This document shows positions 1 to 10,476 of a DNA stretch of 64,000 nt, piece after piece (the stretch's first letter is position 1; every line of letters starts with the position of its first letter). The translations under genes and the position numbers were made by a program. A model generated the notes under the pieces. The model was not told the DNA's origin, made no database searches, and was given only the letters and a program-made list of their open reading frames with translations. The DNA is from DATCJA01 sp963814955. GTDB lineage: Bacteria > Acidobacteriota > Vicinamibacteria > Vicinamibacterales > UBA2999. Location of the stretch: the NCBI GenBank assembly GCA_963814955.1, contig CAWFEX010000003.1, positions 1-64,000 of the forward strand, written 5' to 3'.

Positions 1-19
1 GACGGAGCTGAGGATAAAA

Positions 20-1429
20 TCAGGGTTTCAGCGGCAGCAGCCCTTCGAGTTCGTCGCTCCAGTTCGGCACCAGATCGAGCGGGTCGAAGATTGTCCGCGC
101 GTCGAGCAGGAACTTGTCGTCTGCGACGCGGCCAATAATCGGAGGACGGGCCTGGCGAAATCTGCCGGCGATTCGATGCGGCCCCATGAAATCGTGCTCG
201 ATGGCGATGACTTTCGTCGGGATTTCCTTTGTGGGAAGCGCGCCGCTGCCGATCTGGGACGTCGAGTCCTGCACCGACACCCGAAAGCCCGCTCCGATCG
301 CGGCTGCGAGAGCGGGCAAGGCTCGTTGCGCGATGTTTTCGATTTCGGCGAGAGGGCGGGTGAACATTCTCAGGGTCGGGACCGCCTGGTTGAGACACGC
401 AGACTCACGGTACAGGCGCAGCGTTGCCTCGAGCGCGGCAATCGTGAGCTTTCCGCAGCGGACAGCGCGATGCAGCGGGTTTGCGACCATCTGTTTCAGT
501 AAGGACGCGCGACCCACGGCAAGCCCTGCCTGCGGTCCGCCGAGAACCTTGTCGCCACTGAACGTCACGAGATCGGCTCCGATGGCAATGCGCTCGGAGA
601 CGACCGGCTCTTTCGGCAATCCGTAGCGGCTCAGGTCGACGAGCGCGCCGCTCCCAGGTCTTCCATCACCGGAATGCTCGCGCCTTCTTCCGATGGCTAC
701 CAGCTCCGGTAACCCGACTTCGGCGACGAAACCAACGACGCGGTAGTTGCTCGTGTGTACTTTGAGCAGCAGCGCCGTCCGGTCGGTGATCGCGCTTTCG
801 TAGTCGTCGGGATGAGTGCGATTCGTCGTTCCCACTTCCTTGAGAATGGCGCCGCTCCTGGCCATGATCTCGGGTATTCGGAACGCACCTCCAATCTCGA
901 TCAGCTCGCCCCGCGAGGCGATGACCTCTTTGCCGTTGGCGAACGTGTTCAGCGCGAGCAGCACCGCGGCGGCATTGTTGTTCACCGCGGTGGCGGCCTC
1001 GGCGCCGCAGAGATCCATGAGAAGGCTCTCGATCGCCATCTCACGTCGGCCGCGATCCCCCTGGGCGAGGTCGTACTCGAGATTGACGGGTTGTGCCGCC
1101 GCCTGAACGAGGGCGTCGACCGCCGTCTGTGGCAGCAGTGCCCGGCCAAGGTTTGTGTGCAGCACGGTGCCGGTAGCATTGACGACCCGCTGAAGGCTCG
1201 CCTCCGCCAATCCTGCGAGCCGCGCCTCGACCCGCTCCACGACGGCATCGTCGGTGAGCGTCGCCGCATCGACGTATCCGCCACTCAGCGCCGCACGCAG
1301 TTCATCGAGAATGTCGCGGCATCCTTGGACAACGTACTCGCGGCTGAAGCGGATGAGGAGCGGCTCCATTCTTGGATGCGCCAGCAGCCGGCTCACCGCC
1401 GGGAGTTCGCGGAACGCGTCGCGAGCCAT
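20..1429 (-). CDS. selA: L-seryl-tRNA(Sec) selenium transferase
   Basis: SelA is a PLP enzyme that converts Ser-tRNA(Sec) to Sec-tRNA(Sec) with selenophosphate in the cytoplasm. The 469-residue product is close to the usual 460-470. An N-terminal helical region (about 1-80) is followed by the fold-type I aminotransferase core. The motif SGDKVLGGPQAG at about 291-302 holds the PLP lysine (K294), and VNATGTVLHTNLGR (82-95) is a typical SelA signature. The stop is TGA at 20-22; it is read as a true stop because the protein already has full family length. The tRNA-Sec gene lies 75 bp upstream and diverges from it. selB probably lies beyond the left edge, which cannot be checked. The identification is secure; the start is the first good ATG. 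Confidence 0.97.
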   Translation of the reverse strand: MARDAFRELPAVSRLLAHPRMEPLLIRFSREYVVQGCRDILDELRAALSGGYVDAATLTDDAVVERVEARLAGLAEASLQRVVNATGTVLHTNLGRALLPQTAVDALVQAAAQPVNLEYDLAQGDRGRREMAIESLLMDLCGAEAATAVNNNAAAVLLALNTFANGKEVIASRGELIEIGGAFRIPEIMARSGAILKEVGTTNRTHPDDYESAITDRTALLLKVHTSNYRVVGFVAEVGLPELVAIGRRREHSGDGRPGSGALVDLSRYGLPKEPVVSERIAIGADLVTFSGDKVLGGPQAGLAVGRASLLKQMVANPLHRAVRCGKLTIAALEATLRLYRESACLNQAVPTLRMFTRPLAEIENIAQRALPALAAAIGAGFRVSVQDSTSQIGSGALPTKEIPTKVIAIEHDFMGPHRIAGRFRQARPPIIGRVADDKFLLDARTIFDPLDLVPNWSDELEGLLPLKP

Positions 1430-1451
1430 ACCGGCGAGGCTGGCACAAGAT

Positions 1452-1485
1452 CAGGTCAAAGGTCAAAAGTCAAAGGTCAAAGAGA
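1452..1485. repeat. short AAAGGTC-type direct repeat
   Basis: Four imperfect copies of a GGTCAAA/AGTCAAA word lie between selA and the tRNA-Sec gene. Similar low-complexity words form inverted repeats elsewhere in the window (around 21.2 kb and 54.1 kb). No complementary arm was seen here, so it may be a half copy of that family. Confidence 0.5.
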
Positions 1486-1503
1486 CTGTACCGATGCCGG
1501 AAG

Positions 1504-1598
1504 GGAGAAGGAAGGTGCCCGGTGGCGCCGCTGGTCTTCAAAACCAGTCTGGGGACCGTAAGGGCCTCGGAGGGTTCGACTCCCTCCCTTCTCCGCCA
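1504..1598 (+). tRNA. selC: tRNA-Sec (anticodon UCA)
   Basis: This 95-nt tRNA carries selenocysteine to in-frame UGA codons. The acceptor stem has 8 bp (GGAGAAGG 1504-1511 with CCTTCTCC 1587-1594). The T arm is GAGGG/CCCTC (1570-1574 and 1582-1586) around TTCGACT, giving the bacterial 8+5 acceptor-T stack. The anticodon stem CTGGT/ACCAG encloses loop CTTCAAA with anticodon TCA at 1538-1540. A long variable arm (about 1548-1569) follows. The discriminator is G1595 and CCA is encoded at 1596-1598. Together with selA and a UGA-containing gene nearby, this shows a working Sec system. Confidence 0.97.
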
Positions 1599-1732
1599 AC
1601 CTTCCACGCGTGCACCCATCGCGTGAGCTACGGCTGGCAAGCCACCCGAAGGCTGCCCACCGTAGCGCACGCGCGAAGGCGGCCCCTCATCCTCGCGACC
1701 CGCCGCTGGTAGGATCGGTCGCGCGAATCGTC

Positions 1733-3199
1733 ATGGCCGATCGAGTCAAGACGCTGATAATCGCGGCGGCATTGAGTTGGATCATCGCGCCCGCTGCTCG
1801 CGCACAGACCGCGCAGGGCGCCAGTGAGCCCGCCGCCGCCGTGACAACGTGGTTTGTCCGGAACTGGACTCGCGTCGAGTGGTGGAGGTTTTTCGAGCCA
1901 CCACCCGGCGGCGGCGACAACGAGTACACGTACCCCGCGAACCGACTGCACGCGGGTGTGACCCGGCGCGCGAGCCGTTACGCGCTCACGGGCTCTATTC
2001 AGTACGTTCAGTTCGGTAATCTGCCTTCGAACGCACTTGGTCCTGGACCGCTTGGGCTTGGTGCCGTGTACTTCGCGCACGCCGGGCGCAGCGACAGCAG
2101 GCAGGTGTACCTCCGCTACTTGAATCTGGAAGTAAAGAACCTGCTGCCCGGTGTAAGTATTCAGGTCGGGCGCATGCCTTATTCGTCCGGAGCCGAGAGT
2201 GCGTCGGGCAATTCGACGATTGAGGCTGTGAAGCAACAGCGGGTTGCCGCTCGTCTGGTCGGCGAGTTCGAGTGGTCTCTCTATCAGCGCGCCTACGACG
2301 GCGTGCGGATCGACAGCGTCAGGCAGCCGTGGAGCGCAACCTTTGTCGCATTTCACCCGACGCAGGGTGGATTCGAGGATGCGGCCGGGTTGATGATGAA
2401 CGACGTCACCGTCCTGGGTGGAAACGTGACGCTGAAGCCCGACACATTGCTCCCCGGCACAGAACTGCAACTGTTCGCGATTCGCTACAACGACGACCGG
2501 AACGTGACAGCTCGCCCTGATAACAGTGGACGTGCGGCAACGCAAGTCGATGTCGGCATCGCCACCTTTGGGGCGACGCTCGTGTCAGCGTCGCCGTCCG
2601 CAGACGGGTCGCAATGGGATGGGCTCCTCTGGTTCGCAGGTCAGACGGGCTCATGGTTTGGCCAGTCACATCGCGCCGCAAGCGTCGCCGCCGAGGCGGG
2701 ACATCAGTGGACCTCTGTGCGATGGCGTCCATGGCTGCGCGGTGGCCTGGTGTGGGCGTCAGGCGATAACCAGCCGTCGGACGACCAGCACGGGACGTTC
2801 TTCCAGATGCTGCCCACGGTCAGACGCTTTGCACAGAGCGCGATCTACAGCCAGATGAACCACACCGACATGTTCGCGCAGGCGCTTCTGCGCCCTGCCC
2901 CGCCGCTTGGTCTTCGAGTCGATTTTCACCGCATAGGATTGGCATCGTCACGCGACCACTGGTAATTCGGCAGCGGCGCGACGCAGGCGCGCGGTACGCT
3001 GTTCGGGTTTTCGACGCGGCCGTCAAATGGCAGTACTGACCTGGCTACGATCATCGAAACCTCTGGAGAGTACGCGATCGGCCGCCACTGGTTCGTCAAC
3101 GCCTACATCGGCGCGATACGAGGTGGACACGTGGTCGAGCGGGCTTTCAACGGGCGGACGATGACCTTCGGCTATGTGGAGAACGTCGTTCAGTTTTGA
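1733..3199 (+). pseudogene. alginate-export-like outer-membrane protein, in-frame TAA
   Basis: The frame starting at ATG 1733 encodes a signal peptide (about residues 1-25, cleavage near ARA-Q) and then a beta-rich outer-membrane barrel of about 410 residues resembling the alginate-export porin family. A TAA at 2963-2965 stops it after the residues DHW. The same frame stays open to TGA 3197-3199 and continues with barrel-like sequence that ends in aromatic F (VENVVQF), as barrel proteins should. A codon for Tyr (TAC or TAT) changed to TAA would explain the break. TAA is not a selenocysteine codon. It is either a recent nonsense mutation or a base-call error. The substrate is not known. Confidence 0.7.
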
Positions 3200-3250
3200 T
3201 CGTTGCTTGGGTTGCGCTGAGGGCCGCTATTCCGCAATTCACAAGGGACC

Positions 3251-3322
3251 GTAGTGTCCGGCTTCAGCCGGACCGAGGATTTCTCGACGCCACAGCGCTG
3301 TCCGGCTGAAGCCGGACACTAC
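3251..3322. repeat. inverted REP pair (REPIN-like)
   Basis: Two copies of a palindrome, GTAG-TGTCCGGC-TTCA-GCCGGAC (3251-3273) and its reverse complement (3300-3322), face each other across a 26-bp spacer. Both outer ends carry GTAG, the tetranucleotide typical of REP elements mobilised by RAYT proteins. It lies between the converging ends of the porin-like gene and the selenoprotein gene. Confidence 0.85.
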
Positions 3323-3349
3323 ATGTACTGCTTAGTAGTTCGAGGGCCA

Positions 3350-4498
3350 CTACCGCTGCGCCGGTTGCGGCGCTCCTGGAACGAGCCCCTGCAGGGCAAT
3401 CGTCCACGACAGCGGCAGCGACACGGGGTTGTAGCAGATCTTGTCGTCGCAGGCCTGGTACTCGAGCGTGCCGGTGATAACGAGCTCGTTCTTGCCGGCG
3501 AACACCTTCCGCGCTTCAGCGGTCGCCTCCGGCACGACATCCATCAGCAGCGTGAAGGGCTTCTGAAACACTGGCACGCGCTCGTTCAGCGGCACGAAGT
3601 TGTAGATCTCCGACGACGGGTACCGCAGCGGCATCGTTCGCACGTGGGGCTGCGGCGCAATGTTCAGAGAGACCACGCGATAGTTCGTCGCGCCCGGCGC
3701 GTAAACGTGCATGCCGCGCTTCGGCGTGACGTCGAGTACGAGTGTGAACCGCGTTCCGAGCGCCGCGGTTGCGTCGCTCGGGTAGGTCTTGAGGTCGAGG
3801 TGGTCGGTGGACGCCTGCGTCGCCTGCACTGGAGTGCTGCCGGCGCCCAGACGCAACAGAACGTTCGAGACAGTATTTCGCTCCCAGTAGTAATCCTCGA
3901 AGAACCGCGACGTCACGCGTCCCTGCCGGTCGACCATGAACGTGCCGGGAAACGGGATGCCCCTGAGCCTTTCGCTCGGCTCATTGACGGTTGCATAGAT
4001 CTGAAGGTCGGCGCGAACTGCCGGATCCTTGCCGTTCGGCCCAAGGGCCTCTTCGACGACCGTGTTCAGGATTCCGTACCGTTTGATCGTCGCCGAGCCG
4101 GTGTCCGATAGCAGCGGGAAGCCAATGGCGTGGCGCTTGGTGAAGTCAGCCAGGACGTCCTGCGAGTCGTAGCTGATTCCGACGACACCGATCCCGTTCT
4201 TACGGAGCTCTTCGAGACGACTTTGCAGCTCGACGAGCTGCGTGCGGCAGAACGGTCACCAATCGGCGGAGCGGAAGAACACCAGCATCGCGCCACGGGA
4301 ACCCATGATGGATTGCAGATTCCGCATGCGGCCGGTCTGGTCGCTGAGGCTGAAATCGGGGACTCGCTGCCCTACCTGCGGCCCCAACTTGGCGACTTCG
4401 ACTTTCTGCCGTGCTGGCGGCGCCGCCTGCCCACGTTCCGCAGCGTCCGCAGAATGGATCGCAAGCACCGCAAGCAACGTGAGAGTGAGTGATTTCAT
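3350..4498 (-). CDS. selenocysteine-containing redoxin with C-terminal DsbD-like domain
   Basis: A secreted peroxiredoxin-like protein of 382 residues including selenocysteine. It starts at ATG 4496-4498 with a hydrophobic signal peptide (about 1-20). The AhpC/TSA-thioredoxin-like domain spans about 35-190. The active site reads SADW-U-PFC: UGA at 4256-4258 is codon 81, giving U81-x-x-C84. The frame continues without another stop for 301 codons to TAG 3350-3352, and the sequence after the UGA (RTQLVELQ, then GFPLLSD and FPGTFMVD) is the normal continuation of the redoxin fold. The last about 110 residues resemble the periplasmic N-terminal domain of DsbD (LDVTPKRGMHVYAPG, then ACDDKICYNP). 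A 7-bp hairpin lies at SECIS distance after the UGA, and selA and selC are 2-4 kb away. A standard gene caller would split it into two false proteins. Confidence 0.93.
4225..4241 (-). promoter_or_regulatory. candidate bacterial SECIS hairpin
   Basis: On the coding strand a perfect 7-bp stem, GCAGCTC/GAGCTGC, with loop GTC starts 17 nt after the first base of the UGA codon. Bacterial SECIS elements lie inside the coding sequence directly after the UGA and present G and U in a small apical loop to SelB, which fits. It was found by eye; folding energy was not computed. Confidence 0.7.
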
Positions 4499-4632
4499 CG
4501 CCCTCGGCAGGTCAGTATAATCACTTTTCTGCTGCGCCGCACTCCGCCCCTGGCGCGACCGATCGCATGGTCCATCGCATCCGCTTTCGGGTGCCGGCAC
4601 TGAGCTCATCTGGATTTCGCGGAGGAAAGTCG

Positions 4633-6409
4633 ATGAACCTGTCAAGACGAATGCATCGGTTCGTAGGCGTCTTTGGGGCGCTGATCGCCGTAACAACGGC
4701 GGCCTGCACAGCGCAGGGAGCGTCCCAGTCCGCCCTGACCACGCTGGAGTCCGACAAGCAGGCGCTGCAGCAGCAGCTGGCCGCGATGACCCCCACCATG
4801 GTGGTGCAGGCAGGACAGCTTGCGCCTCCTCCTGCTGCGGCGCAGCCAACGCGGGTGGGACACCCCTGAGTCATTGCGCAGCAGGTTGAAGCTGCTGGCG
4901 ACCTACGACTCGCGCGGCCCGGATGCCTGGGACGTCAAGGCGCATCCGCTTGTCTACTTCACCACCGAGGGCGTCGAAACGGGTCGTAATAACGCCACGA
5001 ACAACAGATCGGGCGTACAGGTAATAGACGCCTACGCGAAAAAGGTCATCGCGTCGGCACTGTTCGATCTGGGCGAAGAGGTCACGGAGAATCCGCACGG
5101 TGTCGGCATCTCGCCCGATGGGCGATGGCTCTATCTCGGCCAGATGCAGCGTGTGAAGGCGACCGGCCAGGGCAGGACCGTGCTGATGATCGTCAATGCG
5201 AGGACGCTGAAGCTGGAGAGGACGCTGGAAGGCCCTCGCGTGGACTGGTTCCACCACATCACCGCTTTCAAGGATTGGCAGGGCCGCGACCGGGTGATGG
5301 TGGCGTTCGGCCGCAACGCCGGCGGCGGCCCCCACTGGCTGCTCGATCCCAACGACAACAATCGGGTCGTGAGAGCCATCACGATCGAGGACATCGGCTA
5401 CAGGATCGGCCATCCGTATCCGACGGTCGACCCGACCGGACGCTTCGTCTACGTGTCCGTCTTTGCGCCGCCGTGGCGCGCGCAGCTTCACAACACGGGG
5501 GGCGTCGCGAAGCTCAACCTGGAAACCGGAGCGGTCGCCATCATCCCGTTCGTGGGCGACAACCCGATCGGCATGGCACATACCTCCGACGGCCGATTCA
5601 CCTATGTCAATGACGCCGAGAGCAGCCATATCTACAAGATCGACAACAGCACCAACACCGTCGTCGACAGCACCAGCGCCGGCGTAGCGGGCCCGTACGG
5701 ACTGGCGCTCAATTGGGACGAGACGTTTCTCTATCCGATCGGCAAGGGCGAAGGGACCCACAACAACGGCTCGGTGGTGGGCGTCGTCGATACGCGGACG
5801 TTCACGTCGCCGCGCAATTTCATTCACAACATGCCGCTTTACCTGGGCGGGTCGGCCTCGAGCGTCGATCACGGCATCATTCACCCCGACCCGAAGGTGA
5901 ACGAGCTCTGGATCAGCAACATGAACGGGTGGGAGACGATCGTCATGGATCTCAACACCCACAAGGTGAATACCTACATCCCGACACCGAACGGCGGAGA
6001 CACGCACTCGGGCGGCTTCGTCCGCTACGCGCCCGACTGGAAGGGAGAGCTTCTGGCCGACATGGGCGGGCCGAAGGCAGCAGTGAGGGTGACGATGCGC
6101 CAGCGGGTGGCCGCGCTGCAGCCGACGGCACTGGCGGCCAAGCCCGTCGTCGCGACCGGGGGTGGCAATGCGCTCGCGCTGGGCAGGACGATCTTCGAGA
6201 AGACAGCCGGCGGTGTTGGATGCGCCTCTTGCCATGGGATGAACGCGAAAGGCGGCGCGCAATCGAAAGCGCCGGACATTCGCGGCGCGGATGAGATGCG
6301 GGTCCGTGCCGCACTGGCCGGGGTGACGGTGATGAGCCGAATCACGCTCAATGATGCTGAGATCGCAGCTGTCGTGGCACACCTGCAGGAATTGAACAAG
6401 CAGCCATGA
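4633..6409 (+). CDS. secreted cytochrome c beta-propeller protein (one frameshift)
   Basis: A strong Shine-Dalgarno sequence (GGAGGAAAG, 4621-4629) precedes ATG 4633. The N-terminus has a signal peptide ending near TAACTAQ and a short coiled-coil-like region (LESDKQALQQQL). The reading frame must shift near 4855, after which about 510 residues form a YncE/NirS-like beta-propeller (repeats such as GVGISPDGRWLYLG and TVDPTGRFVYVS) ending in a single-heme cytochrome c domain with CASCH. It is probably a periplasmic electron carrier or oxidoreductase; the substrate is unknown. Its TGA stop overlaps the ATG of the next gene (ATGA at 6406-6409), so the two are probably translationally coupled. The frameshift could be real or a sequence error. 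Confidence 0.75.
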
Positions 6410-8255
6410 ACAAGGTCACGTCGGGCACCGTGCTCGCCGTTGTCTTGTCGCCGTTGCTCTCGCGCTTCGTGTCGTCCGACGACGTGAGCGCGGTGCAGCA
6501 GCTTCCCGCCGTGGCGAGGTGCAGTCTCATGACGGCAGGGATCACGCCGCGGCACACGGGGCGCCTGCCGATGGACCGGTGGACTATCTGACGCTCAACA
6601 TCGGCATATCGGACGCGGACATCGAGCCGGCCTCCGTCTTTATTCCGGCGGGAAGGCCCGTGCAGCTGTTGCTGCGGAATCGGGGCACCACCGAACATCA
6701 CTACCACGTCGTCGGCTTGGTTCCTGACGATCTCACGTGGGTGATGCGGGGCGGCGGTGCGAACGCGGGAGATGCATCCAGCGAAGGGCACGATCATCAC
6801 AACCGCACCTTCGTCCGTACCCGGGCCACATCCCCGGCAGGAATCACGCCGACCGGACAGGACGTGCATGCGTACGTCTCGGGCGCCGAACGCATTGACG
6901 TGCTTCTCTTCACGGCAACACAGACAGGAACGTTCGTCGTCCAGTGCGACCTTCACCCCGAGCACGTCGGCAAGCTCACGGTCTTCGACCCGGCCGGCCA
7001 TCAGGTCGGATCGGCGGTTTCTCCGCGTCGGCGGCAGGCACTGACGCTTGCGCTGGGCAGGAATCTCGGATCGGTGGATTACCCCGGCGTGTCGGGCGTT
7101 CACCTCGATGCCACTTACGCCACTGCGGAGTACGTTTCCGAGACACTCGGAGGAGCAGCGGCTGTCGCAGCGCTCGAGCCTGAGCAGCACGTCGCGTTCC
7201 TGGTAACGGAACGGATTCACACTGCCAACCTCCCTGCTGATTCCCCTCCACCCGATCTGTACGTCAACGGGAGCCCAGTTCCGCTGATCGGCCGGAAGGT
7301 CATGACGAATTCGCCTCACCACCGGGCCACCTTTTACCGGTTCGCGCGAGACGATACCTTCGGAAGCGGACACCAGATGATGACTCTGCGGCTGGCGTCG
7401 GGACAGGAAGCGGCCTGGCACCTGCCACTCGTCGTCCCCCACGTGAACGACGCCGACGGGCCGATGGGGATCGGCGAACAATGGGGGCTGATACTCGCGC
7501 TCCTGGGCGGCATGCTCGCCGCGATGTGGCCGTGCTTGTTCCAGTTGACCGTGTACTTCATCCCGGCCCTCGCGGGCATCGCGATGCAGGACACTGGCGC
7601 TTCGAAGGGGTCGCGTCGCCGTCAGGTGTTGCGGGCGGCGCTCTTCTTCATCCTGGGTTTCACGATGCTCTACACGGCGACCGGCGCGCTCATTGGCTTT
7701 GCAGCGCAGCGGCTCGGTGACACGGCGCAGTTCGAGGTGTGGCAGCGGTACTTCGGCGTCGCGGCTGGCGTGGTCGTCATCGGGCTCGCGGTGCGCGTGG
7801 CGGCAAAGGCGAGGGCGCCGCTCGTGTGTCGCATGCCCGTGCTCTCAAACCTGGCGCGCTCGAACAAGGGCGCCAGCCCTCTTGAGATGATGATCGCGGG
7901 GCTGGCGTTTGCCACCGGGTGTATGACCTGCTTCGGCTCCGCGCTGGTCCTTGGCATGGTCGTCTACATCGGGCTCGCCCAATCCGCTCTTTATGGCGCT
8001 GTGGTGCTCTTCCTGTTCTCGCTCGGCATGGGTGTGCCGCTCGTCATCGCAGCCGTGGCAATGGCCAAAGCCTTGCCGCTCCTCATGAAGCTCGAGACCG
8101 CAGTGCCTTGGATGGGATTGACGAGCGCCGTGATCATGGCCGGCTTCGGCGTCCTGCTGCTCAGCGGCAACTACATGGTGGTTGCGGAATGGTCGCAGCG
8201 TCTGGCAAGCGTCGCCGCTTCACTGCCGAATATATCTCAGGCGGGCTCGCTATAA
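6406..8255 (+). CDS. cupredoxin-CcdA/DsbD-like membrane fusion (one frameshift near 6.53 kb)
   Basis: The N-terminal signal-anchor (from ATG 6406) is joined by a frameshift near 6525-6540 to a long open frame. Residues roughly 40-200 resemble a cupredoxin: TTEHHYHVVG and VVQCDLHPEHVG supply candidate copper His/Cys ligands. A second beta domain follows. The C-terminal half has about six transmembrane segments of the CcdA/DsbD type, with PCLFQ in the first and GCMTCFG in a later one as the likely redox cysteines. It may pass electrons across the membrane to a secreted copper or thiol partner. It is coupled to the cytochrome gene upstream, so the two probably form one redox unit. The domain call is good; the partner is inferred. 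Confidence 0.7.
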
Positions 8256-8268
8256 TCAGCGGCATCCC

Positions 8269-8376
8269 TTGAATCTACCTCTTATCGTCGGCGTCATCGT
8301 GCTGGTTGTGCTCGCACTACTCGGCCTGGTCGGCTATCTGATCGATCGAAGCGCCGAACGCCACGATCACGACTGA
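8269..8376 (+). CDS. small single-pass membrane protein (TTG start)
   Basis: A 35-residue reading frame begins at TTG 8269, 13 bp after the preceding gene, and ends at TGA 8374-8376. It is one strongly hydrophobic helix (PLIVGVIVLVVLALLGLVGY) followed by a short charged, His-rich tail (RSAERHDHD). It could be a small accessory subunit of the redox cluster. No clear ribosome site was seen and the start is not canonical, so it remains tentative. Confidence 0.4.
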   Translation: MNLPLIVGVIVLVVLALLGLVGYLIDRSAERHDHD

Positions 8377-8402
8377 GTATTCGACCCAGCCTGGAGCATT
8401 CA

Positions 8403-10206
8403 ATGTCGAGACGGTTCATTCTGATTTTCGCCACGTTATTACTCTGCCCGGTATGGGCACATCACGTCGCCGCGCAAACCGCGTCTCGAGTCATCCGGCT
8501 GATCGACCAGCGATGCGCGAACTGTCATGGGAACCCTGCCGCCGACCGCAAGGCCGATGTCGAGGGCGCACCCGAGTGGACGACCTTCGGCAGATGGCGC
8601 CGGAAACGATCCTCCAGGCAATCACGAAGGGCGCCATGCGGGTCCACGCCGAGGACGTGGCAGACGAAGTGAAGCGTGCGATGGCGGAATACATCAGCGG
8701 CCGCAAACTGGCGCCGCTGTCCGCAGGCGACGCGCGCAACATGCCCAATCGATGTCCAGCCGGCAAGCCCATGGGCGACGTGGGCGCTGGTCCTCTTTGG
8801 AATGGCTGGAGTCCCGACGCGACCAACGCGCGCTTTCACCGTACGCCTGGTCTCTCGGCAGCTGACGTCCCACGGTTGGCGCTGAAATGGGCGTTTGGAT
8901 TTCCGGGCGTTTCGTCCGTCTACGGACAGCCGACGGTTGCGGGCGGTCGTGTCTTTGTCGGAGTCGATACAGGCTACGTGTATGCGCTCGATGCGGCAAC
9001 CGGTTGCGTGTATTGGTCCTTCCTTGCGGAAACGGGCGTGCGCAATGCCGTCAGCATCGGTCCGGCGTCAGCCGGCCGCCTGGCGGCCTACTTCGGCGAC
9101 ATCCGCGCAAACGTTTACGCAGTTGACGCCAAATCGGCGAGCTGCTGTGGAAGGTCAACGCCGATCCGCATCCGCTCGCTGTTGTAACGGGTTCGCCAAC
9201 GCTGTACAAAGGGCGCCTTTACGTTCCCGTATCGTCGCGAGAGGAGGCCGCGGGTGGGAGTCTCAACTACCCGTGCTGCACTTTCCGCGGCAGCATTGTC
9301 GCCCTCGATGCAGCCACGGGGCGTCAGATCTGGAAGACGTACGCGATTGCGGATCCTCCAAAGCCGTCGAGAAGGAACTCGAAGGGCACGCAGCTGTGGA
9401 CAGGCGCTGGTGCGGCCATATGGCACGCGCCGACAATCGATCCGCGCAATCGGTCGATTTATGTGGCCACCGGTGACGCATATACCGAGCCCGCCGCACC
9501 GACGACGGATGCGGTAATGGCCATCCATATGGACACGGGCAAAGTGCTATGGTCCGTGCAGGACTACGAGAACGACGCGTGGCTTGTCGCGTGCGCTCAG
9601 GACGCCACCGAGAACTGTCCAAAGAACCTGGGACCCGATTTTGATTTCGGCGCGTCGCCGATTCTGCAGACGTTGCCGAACGGTCGGCGTGTGCTTCTAG
9701 CAGGGCAGAAGAGCGGGCAGGTTTTTGCGCACGATCCCGACGACCGAGGGAAGCTGCTGTGGAAGGTGGCGCTCGTGGACAAGATCGGAGAATCTGAGAT
9801 TCTCTTTGGCGGAGCCGCCGACGAGGGGACTGCGTACTTTGGATTGGACAACGGGTCGCTCGGGGCACTCGACCCGGCCACCGGCCAGCGGAAGTGGTTT
9901 CTTCCTCCGCGTCCGCCCGGTCCGCGGCGGGGCATCACTGCGGCTCTCACCGCCATCCCCGGGGCGGTCTTCGTCGGCAGTCAGGACGGCACCGTCCGCG
10001 CTCATGCCTCCCACGACGGTCGTGTCCTGTGGAGCTTCAATACTCTGCAGGATTTCATGACGGTCAACCGCGTCCCGGCCAGAGGCGGGTCGATGGGGGC
10101 GCCGGGGCCGACGGTCGCTGGTGGACTCCTTTTCGTGGGTTCCGGCTACGTGGGCCTGGGCAACGGTACCCCTGGGAACGTGTTGCTGGTATTCGGATTA
10201 CCGTAG
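8403..10206 (+). CDS. cytochrome c / PQQ polyvinyl-alcohol-dehydrogenase-like protein (two frameshifts)
   Basis: A secreted quinohemoprotein. Signal peptide at about 1-25; heme motif C38-AN-C41-H42 in an N-terminal cytochrome c domain; then an eight-bladed PQQ propeller with WNGWSPDATNARF, repeated ALDAATG blade motifs and the PCCTFRGS segment seen in polyvinyl-alcohol-dehydrogenase-type enzymes. Two frameshifts are needed, near 8590 and at 9131-9136. At the second, adding one G to the GG at 9136-9137 restores KSGELLWK, a homopolymer-type change. The enzyme would oxidise an alcohol in the periplasm and pass electrons to cytochrome c. The family is clear; the substrate is open. Confidence 0.8.
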
Positions 10207-10476
10207 ATCCCGATTCGGATGAATGGATCGGATCCCGCGAAAGCCCTGAGTATTCAATGTTTTGACGGCGACACACACGGCACAGGTCTCGCTGTTTCGT
10301 GGTGTCCAACCAGGACAGTATTGACGGCGGCGGCGAGATGGCCTACGTTGCGGTGTTCGTTCGCCGCGGAAAGCCACGCGGCCTGTGTCATCAATATCCG
10401 TTGAAGTTTTGCTTTCGGTCCGCATGACGTAAGGGATTACGAGATCTCGAGTTAGCCGGGGATCTCAGGAGGTTGT

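Noticed and set aside
20..22. TGA at the end of selA as a Sec codon
   Set aside because: SelA already has full family length and the sequence beyond shows no SelA-like continuation.
4871..6382. 503-residue minus-strand open frame
   Set aside because: Antisense shadow of the cytochrome c beta-propeller gene, with no signal, motif or ribosome site.
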